This document shows, piece after piece, positions 24,217 through 32,830 of a DNA stretch of 44,065 bases. The notes under the pieces are model-generated. The model worked only from the letters and a program-made list of their open reading frames with translations, was not told the origin of the DNA and did no database searches. Position 1 is the first letter of the stretch. The number at the start of each line of letters is the position of its first letter. The stretch is from Pseudomonas marginalis. GTDB lineage: Bacteria; Pseudomonadota; Gammaproteobacteria; Pseudomonadales; Pseudomonadaceae. The stretch covers positions 204-44,268 of the forward strand of contig NZ_LKEG01000060.1 of assembly GCF_001645105.1 (NCBI RefSeq), read 5' to 3'. Both the position numbers and the translations under genes were made by a program.

Positions 24217-25871
24217 CAGGGCGATTTCGCGTAGATGATCAGTTCGAGGGCGCCCTTGTAGTAGCGTTTGCCCCCCGGCGGCAGTTGCCCTGCCTCACGC
24301 ATCTCGCTGGTGCTTCTGACCCGCATCAGCACGCCCACCGAGCCGTGCTGGCGCGCGTCCTTGAGCCACGTCTGCACCTGTTCCAGTGCGACTTTGCGCT
24401 GCACCGAACCTGCGTACTGCAAGCCGTAGCGCAACTCGCCCTCGGTGTCATACAGCGCCACCGTCGGGCGCTGCAGGCGCCAGGCCAGGGCGCTGGCACT
24501 CTCCAGTTCGTTGCTCAGCAGTGCCTGGGTCTGTTGCAACTCTTCCAGGTGCTCGAGCACAAACTGGTCGGGCATTTCGTTGTCGGCGATCCACGCCGGC
24601 ATGCTCGCCGGCAACAGGATCACCAGCAGGCCGATGCCCAGTGTCGGCGTGGCCCATAGCGTCAACGGGCGGAACGCTTGCAGCAGGTTAGTGAGGATCC
24701 ATGCCAACAGCACGATAAAGGCCAGCGACAGGCTGAACATTTCGGCGTGGCTGTTGCTGTACAGCGGCCGGGCGATCTGCAGGTAGATCAGGCCGACCAT
24801 GGCGACCATGCCGATCACGAAGTTGAGCAGGCCGTTGAGGCAGAGGGTGCGGGCACGGCCGGTGCTGATCAGGTCGACCAGGGTATGCCCCATCAACAAC
24901 GCCAGGGGCAGCAGGCACGGCATGATGTAGGTCGGCAGCTTGCCGTTGCTCAGGCTGAAAAAACCCAGCGGCAGTAGCAGCCACAGGGCCAGGAAGGTGA
25001 TTGCCGGCTGGCGTTTGTGCTGCCAGGTGGTGCGCAGGGTGGCGGGCAACAGCCCGGCCCAGGGCAGGCAAGACACCGCGATGATCGGTAGGAAGAACCA
25101 CCACGGCCGCACGTGTTGCGCGTTGTCGGCGCTGAAGCGGCGAATGTGTTCATTCCAGAAAAAGAAGCGCCAGAAGTCAGGTTCCTGATGATGGATCGCC
25201 AGCGCCCACGGCAGGCAGACCACTGCGGCGACGGCGATTGCCAGCGGGCCGTAGCGCAGCAATTCTCCCAGGCGCCGTTGCCAGAGCATGTAGGGCACGG
25301 CAATCAGCACCGGCAGCACCCAGGCCAGGAAGCCTTTGGTCAGGAAACCCAGGGCGCAGGCCAGGCCCACCACGGCCCACGCCCCTAGACGGCGCCGCAG
25401 TGTGGTGCTGTCGAGGGCAAACCACAGGGCCACCAGGCTCAGGTTGACCCACAGGGTGAATTGCGGATCGAGGTTGGAATAACCCGCTTGCCCGGCCACC
25501 AGGCCGAAGCTCAGGTAGAGCAGGGCGCAGGCGAAGCTTTTGCGTGGGTCATTCCACAGGCGACGGGCGATCAGGTAGGCCAGCAGCACGCTTAAGCCGG
25601 TGGTCAAGGCCGAGGCGATGCGTACACCGAACAGGTTCTGGCCAAACACGGCCTGGCCGAGGGCGATCAACCAGTAGCCGCCGGCGGGCTTTTCGAAGTA
25701 GCGGATACCCATGAAGTGTGGCGTGACCCAATTGCCGCTCAGGAGCATTTCCTGGCTGATCTGGGCGTAGCGGGTCTCGTCGGGGATCCACAAACCGTGC
25801 AGGCCCAGCGGCAATAGGTAAAACGCGACAAAGGCCAGCAACAATATCGGCAGCGGTTTTAATCGGGTCAT
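24216..25871 (-). CDS. arnT: ArnT, undecaprenyl-phosphate aminoarabinose transferase
   Basis: This 551-residue polytopic protein matches ArnT in length and motifs: WIPDETRYAQISQEMLLSGNWVTPHFMGIRYFEKPAGGYWL near the N terminus, FGVRIASALTTGLSVLLAYLIARR, FLTKGFLAWVLP, FFFWNEHIRRF and LSNGKLPTYIMPCLLPLALLMG. ArnT adds 4-amino-4-deoxy-L-arabinose to lipid A phosphates at the periplasmic face and so lowers binding of cationic peptides. The full arnBCADTEF operon is not here, so this is probably the second, unlinked ArnT known in several P. fluorescens-group genomes, and it would depend on the main arn operon for its donor. The ATG at 25871 is preceded by GGGAG. Confidence 0.9.
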   Translation of the reverse strand: MTRLKPLPILLLAFVAFYLLPLGLHGLWIPDETRYAQISQEMLLSGNWVTPHFMGIRYFEKPAGGYWLIALGQAVFGQNLFGVRIASALTTGLSVLLAYLIARRLWNDPRKSFACALLYLSFGLVAGQAGYSNLDPQFTLWVNLSLVALWFALDSTTLRRRLGAWAVVGLACALGFLTKGFLAWVLPVLIAVPYMLWQRRLGELLRYGPLAIAVAAVVCLPWALAIHHQEPDFWRFFFWNEHIRRFSADNAQHVRPWWFFLPIIAVSCLPWAGLLPATLRTTWQHKRQPAITFLALWLLLPLGFFSLSNGKLPTYIMPCLLPLALLMGHTLVDLISTGRARTLCLNGLLNFVIGMVAMVGLIYLQIARPLYSNSHAEMFSLSLAFIVLLAWILTNLLQAFRPLTLWATPTLGIGLLVILLPASMPAWIADNEMPDQFVLEHLEELQQTQALLSNELESASALAWRLQRPTVALYDTEGELRYGLQYAGSVQRKVALEQVQTWLKDARQHGSVGVLMRVRSTSEMREAGQLPPGGKRYYKGALELIIYAKSP

Positions 25872-25974
25872 GAAAACGTCGCTCCCTGACGTTTAGTGAT
25901 GGATGTTTGAAGTAATGAAGTAGCGGAGACAGTCACGACGTTCACTGAATTACACAAAATATTCATGAGGTCCT

Positions 25975-26028
25975 TAATTAAAAGGCGCAACTAAACATGC
26001 CAGAACCGGGCTGTCTTTTTGCTGAACA
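25975..26028 (-). promoter_or_regulatory. Shared bipartite motif upstream of arnT
   Basis: Two blocks in this region recur upstream of the ais-like gene: TAATTA followed two bases later by AGGCGCAAC (25975-25991), and CTGTCTTTTTGCTGAACA (26011-26028). The second block matches 26805-26822 at 17 of 18 positions. The region lies 104-157 bases before the arnT ATG on the minus strand. It is a candidate binding site for a common regulator of lipid A modification. I cannot match it to a known consensus. Confidence 0.55.
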
Positions 26029-26046
26029 GGCAGGAGGGGAGAGTTA

Positions 26047-26721
26047 TTAAAGTTGTTTCAGCGCGGCGGGCCAATCCGGGTTATTGACGATACCCAATGT
26101 CTTGAACTTGCCGTTGGGCAATACCTGCACGAACAGGGCGCTGCCGTACTGGGGGAATGTGGCGTGGGGGAAACCCAGGGTGCTTTCGAAGTCGGCAATA
26201 CAGCCGCTGTGGGTGACGAAGACCAGGTTGCGTCCCGGGGTTTTGTGGCTGAGCAGTTCTTCGCCCATGGCCGCGCCGCAGACGGCTTGCTGGCCGGAGG
26301 TCAACTCGTTTTTGCCGAACATGAAGCGCAAGGTCTGGGCGGTGCGGATGGTCGGGCTGGCAAGCACGTCACTGCCTTCCATGCCCAACGTTTTAAAGGC
26401 TTTTCCCAGGTTTTCCGCGTGCTGGCTGCCGCTGATCGTCAAGCCTTCGACAGGCCCCAGGCAGGGGTTGGTGGAGCGGTCGCAGCGCTCTTCGTGACGC
26501 ACCAGCACGATCAGGTCGCCATCACGCCAAAGGGGCAGCACATGGGAGTTCAACAGGCGGTTGCCGACGCCCAGGTCGCGTGGCGAGGCGTGCCAGAACA
26601 GGCTGCCGGCGAGCAGCAGGCCGACCACGAAAAGCCCCAGCCACAGCGGTTGCAAGCGCTTGAAAAAGGCTCGCCGCGAGCGTGGTTTGGTCAGGGTAAG
26701 GTCAACCACTTCATTCACCAT
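26047..26721 (-). CDS. Ais-like histidine phosphatase family protein
   Basis: This 224-residue protein has one N-terminal membrane anchor (LWLGLFVVGLLLAGSLFW, about residues 25-45) and a periplasmic histidine-phosphatase domain. The catalytic motif is VLVRHEERCDRS with the nucleophile His; LASPTIRTAQTL carries the conserved Arg, and FVTHSGC the second His. The sequence RHxERCDRS is like that of E. coli Ais/PmrG, a phosphatase of heptose(II) in the lipopolysaccharide core that is induced with the polymyxin-resistance genes. The nearby arnT supports the same role. The ATG at 26721 lacks a strong Shine-Dalgarno sequence, and a GTG two codons earlier is possible. The gene ends 175 bases before arnT. 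Confidence 0.85.
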   Translation of the reverse strand: MVNEVVDLTLTKPRSRRAFFKRLQPLWLGLFVVGLLLAGSLFWHASPRDLGVGNRLLNSHVLPLWRDGDLIVLVRHEERCDRSTNPCLGPVEGLTISGSQHAENLGKAFKTLGMEGSDVLASPTIRTAQTLRFMFGKNELTSGQQAVCGAAMGEELLSHKTPGRNLVFVTHSGCIADFESTLGFPHATFPQYGSALFVQVLPNGKFKTLGIVNNPDWPAALKQL

Positions 26722-26741
26722 GGGCACTGTTGGCAGCGTTG

Positions 26742-26822
26742 TAATTAGTTAGGCGCAACGTGTGGGCGAATGCCTCAGTGACGCAGGAGGCTGTCACAGG
26801 GCGGCTGTCTTTTCGCTGAACA
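26742..26822. promoter_or_regulatory. Second copy of the bipartite motif, upstream of the ais-like gene
   Basis: TAATTA followed three bases later by AGGCGCAAC (26742-26759), and CTGTCTTTTCGCTGAACA (26805-26822), repeat the blocks found upstream of arnT. The distance between the blocks is longer here (45 bases against 19). The region is shared with the divergent LolD-like operon, so it could act on either side. Confidence 0.55.
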
Positions 26823-26848
26823 TGTTGCGGTTAAAAGTTGTCAGGCAG

Positions 26849-26866
26849 GGCAACTAACAAGTTGCC
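26849..26866. promoter_or_regulatory. 7-bp inverted repeat
   Basis: GGCAACT and AGTTGCC flank AACA. The dyad lies between the ais-like gene and the LolD-like operon, 27 bases beyond the second bipartite motif. It is a possible operator of unknown regulator. Confidence 0.35.
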
Positions 26867-26995
26867 GACGAATGACCGATGGCCGGTAATCTAAACAGCC
26901 ATGGGTGGGCAGTCGGTGAAATCCATGTGAAAAATTTGCATGGCCTTGGGCGGCAGCCGTTATTCTCGATGGCCACCCATCAAACGAGAGTTGTC

Positions 26996-27664
26996 ATGTT
27001 GCAGGTGCACGCCGTGTTTAAAAGCTATGTCACTCCGCAAGGGCCGCTGGCGGTGTTGGCCGGTGTGGACCTGCACTTGGCCGAGCGCAGCAGCCTGGCG
27101 TTGATGGGCGAGTCGGGCAGCGGCAAGAGCACCCTGTTGCACCTGGTGGCCGGGCTCGACCGGCTGGACGGCGGTAGCATCCAAGTGGGCGAGCAACGCC
27201 TCGACCAGCTCAGCGAAGCGCAATTGGCCCATTGGCGGCGCACCGAAATCGGCCTGGTGTTCCAGCAGTTCAACCTGATCGGCAGTTTGCGGGTCGAGGA
27301 CAACCTGGCGTTCCAGGCGCGGTTGGCGGGGCGGTTTGACCCGCAGTGGCAAGCGCAATTGGTTGAACGCCTGGGCCTGGGCGATCTGCTCAAGCGTTAC
27401 CCGGAACAACTCTCCGGGGGCCAGCAGCAGCGGGTCGCGGTCGGGCGCGCATTAGCCTCAAAACCGGGCCTGTTGTTGGCCGACGAACCCACCGGCAACC
27501 TTGACGAAGCCACCAGTGACGAAGTTTTGCAACTGCTGCTGGACCTGCTGCGCGACAGCCCCACCAGCCTGTTGATGGTCACCCACAGCCCGCGCATCGC
27601 CGCACGGCTGGACCGGCAGGTGGTGCTGCAGCGTGGGCGTGTCGTCCCTGCAGGCGCCGCTTGA
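26996..27664 (+). CDS. LolD/MacB-like ABC ATPase
   Basis: This 222-residue ATPase has Walker A GESGSGKST, Q-loop VFQQFNLI, signature LSGGQQQRVAVGRAL, Walker B LLLADEPTGNLD and H-loop VTHSPR. The LADEPTGNLD and FQQFNL sequences are typical of the LolD/MacB/FtsE group that powers FtsX-type permeases. I chose the ATG at 26996 because GAGAG precedes it; a start at 26969 is possible. Its stop lies one base before the permease ATG. With the permease and a CrtC/AttH-like lipoprotein it forms a three-gene operon of the AttEFGH type. The cargo is unknown. Confidence 0.92.
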   Translation: MLQVHAVFKSYVTPQGPLAVLAGVDLHLAERSSLALMGESGSGKSTLLHLVAGLDRLDGGSIQVGEQRLDQLSEAQLAHWRRTEIGLVFQQFNLIGSLRVEDNLAFQARLAGRFDPQWQAQLVERLGLGDLLKRYPEQLSGGQQQRVAVGRALASKPGLLLADEPTGNLDEATSDEVLQLLLDLLRDSPTSLLMVTHSPRIAARLDRQVVLQRGRVVPAGAA

Positions 27665-27665
27665 G

Positions 27666-30128
27666 ATGGCGGTGTTTTACTGGACATTACGCGCACTGCT
27701 CAGCCACTGGCGACGGCATCCCGTGCAATTTTTCAGCGTGCTCACCGGCCTGTGGCTGGCCACGGCGCTGCTGATTGGCGTGCAGGCCCTCAACGGCCAG
27801 GCGCGCGACAGCTACGCTCGCGCCAGCCAGTTGATCGGCGGTGAACCCCAGGCCAGTCTCAATGCGCCGGACGACGCGAGTTTCCCCCAAGCCGTGTTTG
27901 CCCAATTGCGCCGCGCCGGCTGGCCGGTGTCGCCGGTGGTGCAGGGGCGGGTGCAGCTCCAGGGGCATGAGGCAGTACGCTTGCAATTGATGGGCATCGA
28001 CCCGGTGTCGTTGCCCGGCAGTGGCGCGGTGGCGGGGCAGCGCTTGAGCCAGGCCCAGATGCTGGCGTTCTTTGCGCCGCCGGGGCGCACCTGGATCGCG
28101 CCGCAGACCTTGCAGGCCTTGGGGCTGCACGCAGGGCAGCGGCCGACCACGATGAATGGGCACACCTTGCCGCCGCTGCAAGCCCAGGCGGATATGGCGC
28201 CCGGCCTGTTGCTCACCGATATTGGGTTTGCCCAAGCCGTGCTGGAGATGCCCGAGCGCCTGTCGCGCCTGTTGGTGGACAAAACGTTCGCCGCCGGCCA
28301 TCCCACGCCGCCCGCCGGGTTGCAGCTTAAGCAGGGCGAGGACAATAACCTCGCGCGCCTCACCGAGAGCTTTCACCTGAACCTCGACGCGCTGGGCTTT
28401 CTGTCCTTTGTGGTGGGGCTGTTTATCGTGCACGCGGCCATCGGCCTGGCCCTGGAGCAACGGCGCGGGTTGCTGCGTACGTTGCGGGCCTGCGGGGTCA
28501 GCGTGCGGATGTTGATTATCAGCCTGAGTGTGGAACTGGGCGTGCTCTCGTTGTTGGGGGGCGTGCTCGGTGTCGTCAGCGGTTACCTGTTGGCCAGCCT
28601 GTTGCTGCCGGATGTAGCCGCCAGCCTGCGCGGGTTGTATGGCGCCGAGGTGCCGGGGCAGTTGAGCCTGAGCCCGTGGTGGTGGGTGGCGGGGCTGGGC
28701 TTGAGCTTGCTCGGTGCCTTGCTCGCCGGTGCCGGCAGCCTGTGGCGGGCGGCGCGTCTGCCACTGCTGGCGCTGGCCAATGCCCAGGCCTGGCATGAGG
28801 CTCATGGGCGCTGGTTGCGCCGTCAAGGTTGGGTGGCCGGTGCCGCGTTGCTGGTTGCGGTGCTGGCGCTGTGGTTGGGCAACAGCCTGGCCGCCGGTTT
28901 TGTGCTGATGGCCACGCTGTTGCTCGGTGCCGCCCTCGGTTTACCCGTGGTGCTCAATGGCCTGCTCAAGGCCGTGCTGGGGCGCAGCCGTTCGGTGCTC
29001 GGCCAATGGTTTCTCGCGGACTGCCGCCAGCAATTGCCGGCCTTGAGCCTGGCGCTGATGGCGCTGCTATTGGCCTTGGCCGCAAATATCGGTGCGGGCT
29101 CCATGACCTCCGGCTTTCGGCACACCTTCAATAACTGGCTGGAACAACGCCTCACGGCCGAGCTGTACCTCAACCCGCAAAACCCGGCCCAGGCGCAGCA
29201 ACTCAGCACTTGGCTGGCCCGGCAACCGTTGGTGCAAACCGTGCTGCCCACCTGGCAGGTCGCCGTGCAATTGCAGGGCTGGCCGGCGGACCTGTTTGGC
29301 GTGATCGACGACCCGACCTATCGTCAGCACTGGCCGCTGCTGGACGCAGCGAGCGAACCGTGGGACCAGTTGCAGCAAGGCGACACCCTGATGCTCAGCG
29401 AGCAACTGGCGCGCCGGCTCGACGTGAGGCTGGGCGATAGCGTGAGCATTCCCACGCCACACGGTGCGTGGGCGCCGACAGTGGTCGGGATCTACGCCGA
29501 CTACGGCAACCCCAAGGGCCATGTGCTGGTCAATGCCCAGCACCTGCTGGCCCACTGGCCGACGCTGTCACCGGCCCGTTTCAACCTGCGGGTAGCGCCG
29601 GCGGATGTGGCGCCGTTGGTGCGCGAGGTGCAACGCGCCTTTGCCCTGGAAGACAGCCGTATCGTCGATCAACAACAACTCAAGGGCTGGTCGAGCCAGG
29701 TGTTCGAACGCACCTTCGCCGCCACGGCCGCGCTGAATAGCCTGACGCTGGGCGTGGCCGGTGTCGCGCTGTTTATCAGCCTGTTGACCCAAAGCCAGAG
29801 CCGCCTTGGGCAACTGGCGCCGCTGTGGGCACTGGGCGTCACGCGTCGGCAATTGATGCTGCTCAACCTGGGCCAGACCTGGCTGCTGGCGGTGCTTACA
29901 CTGGTGCTGGCGTTGCCGCTTGGGCTGCTGCTGGCCTGGTGCCTGGATGCGGTGATCAATGTGCAGGCGTTTGGTTGGCGCCTGCCGTTGCAGGTGTTTC
30001 CGTGGCAGCTCGTGCAATTGCTCGGGTTGGCGATGCTGGCGACCTTGCTGGCTTCGGCCTGGCCCCTGTGGCAGTTGTATCGCAGCCGTCCTGCGGACTT
30101 GTTGAGAACGTTTGTCCATGAAGATTAA
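27666..30128 (+). CDS. FtsX-type ABC permease with two FtsX domains
   Basis: This 820-residue inner-membrane protein has an N-terminal transmembrane helix, a large periplasmic region (about residues 55-245), a first group of three helices (about 255-370), further helices to about 420, a second periplasmic region, and a final helix group near the C terminus. Both helix groups show the FtsX arrangement (LGFLSFVVGLFIVHAAIGLALEQRRG and LNSLTLGVAGVALFISLLTQSQSR). Full duplication of the module is typical of the LolC/AttF-like permeases encoded with a lipocalin-like lipoprotein. It begins one base after the ATPase gene, and its stop lies inside the next gene, so all three are co-translated. Confidence 0.9.
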   Translation: MAVFYWTLRALLSHWRRHPVQFFSVLTGLWLATALLIGVQALNGQARDSYARASQLIGGEPQASLNAPDDASFPQAVFAQLRRAGWPVSPVVQGRVQLQGHEAVRLQLMGIDPVSLPGSGAVAGQRLSQAQMLAFFAPPGRTWIAPQTLQALGLHAGQRPTTMNGHTLPPLQAQADMAPGLLLTDIGFAQAVLEMPERLSRLLVDKTFAAGHPTPPAGLQLKQGEDNNLARLTESFHLNLDALGFLSFVVGLFIVHAAIGLALEQRRGLLRTLRACGVSVRMLIISLSVELGVLSLLGGVLGVVSGYLLASLLLPDVAASLRGLYGAEVPGQLSLSPWWWVAGLGLSLLGALLAGAGSLWRAARLPLLALANAQAWHEAHGRWLRRQGWVAGAALLVAVLALWLGNSLAAGFVLMATLLLGAALGLPVVLNGLLKAVLGRSRSVLGQWFLADCRQQLPALSLALMALLLALAANIGAGSMTSGFRHTFNNWLEQRLTAELYLNPQNPAQAQQLSTWLARQPLVQTVLPTWQVAVQLQGWPADLFGVIDDPTYRQHWPLLDAASEPWDQLQQGDTLMLSEQLARRLDVRLGDSVSIPTPHGAWAPTVVGIYADYGNPKGHVLVNAQHLLAHWPTLSPARFNLRVAPADVAPLVREVQRAFALEDSRIVDQQQLKGWSSQVFERTFAATAALNSLTLGVAGVALFISLLTQSQSRLGQLAPLWALGVTRRQLMLLNLGQTWLLAVLTLVLALPLGLLLAWCLDAVINVQAFGWRLPLQVFPWQLVQLLGLAMLATLLASAWPLWQLYRSRPADLLRTFVHED

Positions 30129-31182
30129 CGGCCTGCTGCTGTGTGTGTGCTTGTTACTGGCCGCTTGCGACAAAGTCCCCGCGCCGCAGGAGAGCTTCGC
30201 CGGTCTGGGCAGTGACGCGGCGGACTTTGCTCAAGTGCTACCTGGCAAGGTGTTCAGTTTCCCTGAGGATCATGGCCCCCATGAGGGTTTTCGTATCGAG
30301 TGGTGGTACGTCACCGCCAACCTCAAGGACGCGCAGGGCAATGTATTCGGCGTGCAATGGACGCTGTTCCGCAACGCCCTCAAGGCGGGGCCGACGCAAA
30401 CGGGTTGGCACGACTCGACCCTTTGGCTTGGCCATGCGGCCGTCACTTCCGCCACCCACCACTACGCCGCCGAACGTTTCGCGCGCGGTGGCGTCGGCCA
30501 GGCCGGGGCCGAGGCGGTGCCGTTCAACGCCTGGATCGACGACTGGAATTTCGCCACCCGCGCCGGTGCCACCAGCCCCTTGGCGGACATGCAACTCAAG
30601 GCCAGCGGCGCGCAGTTCGCCTACGACTTGCACCTGACGTCCAGCCGCCCAGTGGTGCTGCAGGGCGACAACGGCTACAGCCGCAAATCCGACCAGGGCC
30701 AGGCGTCCTATTACTACAGCCAGCCCTTTTTCAACGCCAGCGGCAGCGTCAGCATCGACGGCAAGGTGTATCAAGTCACCGGCCCGGCCTGGCTCGACCG
30801 CGAGTGGAGCAGCCAACCCCTGACCGCCAGCCAGACCGGTTGGGATTGGTTCTCCCTGCACCTGGACCGTGGCGAGCAGTTGATGCTGTTCCGAGTGCGG
30901 CAAACCGACGGCGCGTCTTACCTGACCGGCACCTGGATTGATCGCGAGGGCCAGACACAAACGTTGCACAACGCGGATATCCAGCTGACACCCCTGGAAA
31001 CCACCACCATTGACGGGCGCAAAATGCCTACACGCTGGTCGCTGAAAATTCCCAGCAAACAGCTGGACATCACCCCCCAGGCGGTCAACCCGAACGCCTG
31101 GATGAACCTGAGTATTCCGTACTGGGAAGGGCCGGTGCGGTTTGAGGGGGGAGTGGGGTACCTCGAGATGACCGGGTATTAG
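30118..31182 (+). CDS. AttH/CrtC-like lipocalin-fold lipoprotein
   Basis: This 354-residue lipoprotein has the signal MKINGLLLCVCLLLAAC with Cys17 as lipid site. The body carries CrtC/AttH motifs: FPEDHGPHEGFRIEWWYVTANL, VQWTLFRN, TLWLGHAAVT, RKSDQGQASYYYSQPF, and the block TGPAWLDREWSSQ. CrtC is the carotenoid 1,2-hydratase fold, and AttH members occur with ABC exporters of the LolCDE/MacB type. Its start overlaps the permease stop by 11 bases. Probably periplasmic and membrane-anchored, it may receive or modify a lipid-like cargo moved by the transporter. That role is inferred from the operon only. Confidence 0.9.
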   Translation: MKINGLLLCVCLLLAACDKVPAPQESFAGLGSDAADFAQVLPGKVFSFPEDHGPHEGFRIEWWYVTANLKDAQGNVFGVQWTLFRNALKAGPTQTGWHDSTLWLGHAAVTSATHHYAAERFARGGVGQAGAEAVPFNAWIDDWNFATRAGATSPLADMQLKASGAQFAYDLHLTSSRPVVLQGDNGYSRKSDQGQASYYYSQPFFNASGSVSIDGKVYQVTGPAWLDREWSSQPLTASQTGWDWFSLHLDRGEQLMLFRVRQTDGASYLTGTWIDREGQTQTLHNADIQLTPLETTTIDGRKMPTRWSLKIPSKQLDITPQAVNPNAWMNLSIPYWEGPVRFEGGVGYLEMTGY

Positions 31183-31204
31183 TTCGGAAAATTTCCTGTA
31201 AAAA

Positions 31205-31224
31205 TACTGGACATGCATACAGTG
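31205..31224. promoter_or_regulatory. Candidate LexA (SOS) box
   Basis: TACTGGACATGCATACAGTG contains CTG-N10-CAG with an AT-rich-like core and matches 15 of the 20 positions of TACTGTATATATATACAGTA. It lies 72 bases upstream of the secreted-protein gene and 23 bases after the AttH-like gene. Confidence 0.45.
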
Positions 31225-31242
31225 ATTGGCTAGATTCCATCC

Positions 31243-31263
31243 CAGGTGACCGGATGTCACCTG
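31243..31263. promoter_or_regulatory. 8-bp perfect inverted repeat
   Basis: CAGGTGAC and GTCACCTG flank CGGAT. It lies 61 bases after the AttH-like gene stop and 33 bases before the next ATG. It could be a weak terminator for the upstream operon (a TTTTT run follows eight bases later) or an operator. Confidence 0.5.
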
Positions 31264-31295
31264 AGCTTCACTTTTTAACTATGGATGGATAAAAA

Positions 31296-32807
31296 ATGAA
31301 ATCGAAAAAAGCCTTTATGCTGGGCGCGGCCATGGCGGCCTCCTGCTTCGTTTCGGCCTTTGCCCTGGCCGAGCAATACCCTCACCTGGCTGCGCAAGCC
31401 GTTAAACCTGACATCAAGCAAAGCCTGAAAGCCGCGGGTAAAGTCCCGGCCACTAAGGCGTCGGCGGCGCTGAAAAAGCAACTGAGCGCAGGCGCCCAAC
31501 TGAAAAAGCCAGTGTTCGCCGCGAAGGCCAAGGCCGACTCGGTGGTGGAAGACCACAGCGCACCTGCGCCGGTCACCCAGGTCAAGAAAGCTGGCGCTCA
31601 ACCAGCCACCGCCGTGCAAGCGGCGCTGGTCCAGGGCTGTGAAACCACGCTGGACGTGAATGAGCTGTACACGGTCAATGGTGTGCAAACCGGTGACCTG
31701 CTGTGCTACCACTTCAACCTGCCGCAGACGGCCCGGATCAATGCGCTGCTGGTCGGCCAGACGGCCGGTACCGACATGTCCTTGACCCTGTTCCAGGACG
31801 ATGGCCAAGGCAATCCGATCCCGCTGGGCACTTCCAATAACCCCGGTACCGGTGACGAAAGCCTCAGCGGCGTATTGCCGGCGGGTGACTACTACTGGTT
31901 CATGGAAGCCAATGCGGCGGTCTCGGGTTCGAGCTTCCAGTTCGGTGTGGCGGTCAATGCCAATATCGATGCCTTCGAACCGAATGACACGCCGGACACG
32001 GCCTTCCAACTACCGGACACCCTGAACTACATCAGCGGCAACGCCGACAGCCTCGATGATGTCGATTACTTCGACTTTACCGCTGTGCGTGGCCAGAGCG
32101 TGGGCATTGCCCTGTCGGCCGATGCCGCCAGCGGCAGCACCCGTGGCAAATGGATCCTTGAGCGCTTCGATGGCAGCCAGTGGGTCACCGTAGGTGCCAA
32201 TATCGTCTCGACGTCGATCCCGAGTCCGGGTGTGGGCGGTGTGGTCAAGGTGCGGGTGCGTCCGAACCAGCACCCGAACGAGCCGTGGAGCGCGACGGGT
32301 AAATACACCCTGTCCTTTGGTTCCAACCCACGTGTCGACAACCCGGATATGAAAGGCGAGGCCAACGTGTTGCGCATCCCGTATTCCGCGTCTGATGTGG
32401 GCTACGGCTACATGACCACCCAGGCTTATCGAAACCTGACCTGGAAAATGAACCTGTCCGACAGCACCGGCGCGCCACTGGTGGGGCTGCACCCGATTGT
32501 CTATCTCGACCAGCACATCAACCCGGACACCGGCAATATCGTCTACAAGGCGTATTCGGCGGCGACCGACAGCTCCGGCCAAGCCGGTGGCACGATCAAC
32601 GTGGGCACGTGCTCCGGTGACTTCCAGACCACCTTTGTCGATTACTCCCAGGGCTACAACAACACCTGGCGTACCGACTTCAACTACGGCGTGTGGCGCA
32701 TGGAGGTGCTGGAATACCCAGGCATCGGCGTCGGCGGTGAAAACACCGAGTTCGTCAGCTTTGGTCACCTGTGCAACCAAACCCTGCTCAGCAGCACCAA
32801 GAGCTAA
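31296..32807 (+). CDS. Secreted protein with a pre-peptidase (PPC)-like domain
   Basis: This 503-residue protein has a signal peptide ending in ALA (residue 24). Residues 25-110 form a low-complexity stretch rich in Ala, Lys and Pro (for example AKAKAD and TKASAALKKQL). Residues of about 110-220 and 225-340 look like beta-rich PPC-type units (YTVNGVQTGDLLCYHFNL, ANIDAFEPNDTPDTAFQLPDTLNYISGNADSLDDVDYFDF). The rest is unassigned. No catalytic protease motif is seen, so it may be a non-enzymatic secreted or surface protein. The ATG is preceded by GGATGGATAAAAA, which contains GGA about 10 bases upstream. A terminator follows. The LexA-like box upstream suggests possible stress control. Confidence 0.8.
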   Translation: MKSKKAFMLGAAMAASCFVSAFALAEQYPHLAAQAVKPDIKQSLKAAGKVPATKASAALKKQLSAGAQLKKPVFAAKAKADSVVEDHSAPAPVTQVKKAGAQPATAVQAALVQGCETTLDVNELYTVNGVQTGDLLCYHFNLPQTARINALLVGQTAGTDMSLTLFQDDGQGNPIPLGTSNNPGTGDESLSGVLPAGDYYWFMEANAAVSGSSFQFGVAVNANIDAFEPNDTPDTAFQLPDTLNYISGNADSLDDVDYFDFTAVRGQSVGIALSADAASGSTRGKWILERFDGSQWVTVGANIVSTSIPSPGVGGVVKVRVRPNQHPNEPWSATGKYTLSFGSNPRVDNPDMKGEANVLRIPYSASDVGYGYMTTQAYRNLTWKMNLSDSTGAPLVGLHPIVYLDQHINPDTGNIVYKAYSAATDSSGQAGGTINVGTCSGDFQTTFVDYSQGYNNTWRTDFNYGVWRMEVLEYPGIGVGGENTEFVSFGHLCNQTLLSSTKS

Positions 32808-32830
32808 ACGCGTGTAACTGCAAGCAATGA

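Noticed and set aside
25872..26046. Small RNA gene between the ais-like gene and arnT
   Set aside because: No terminator hairpin with a T-run was seen on either strand; the shared motif is better explained as a regulatory site.
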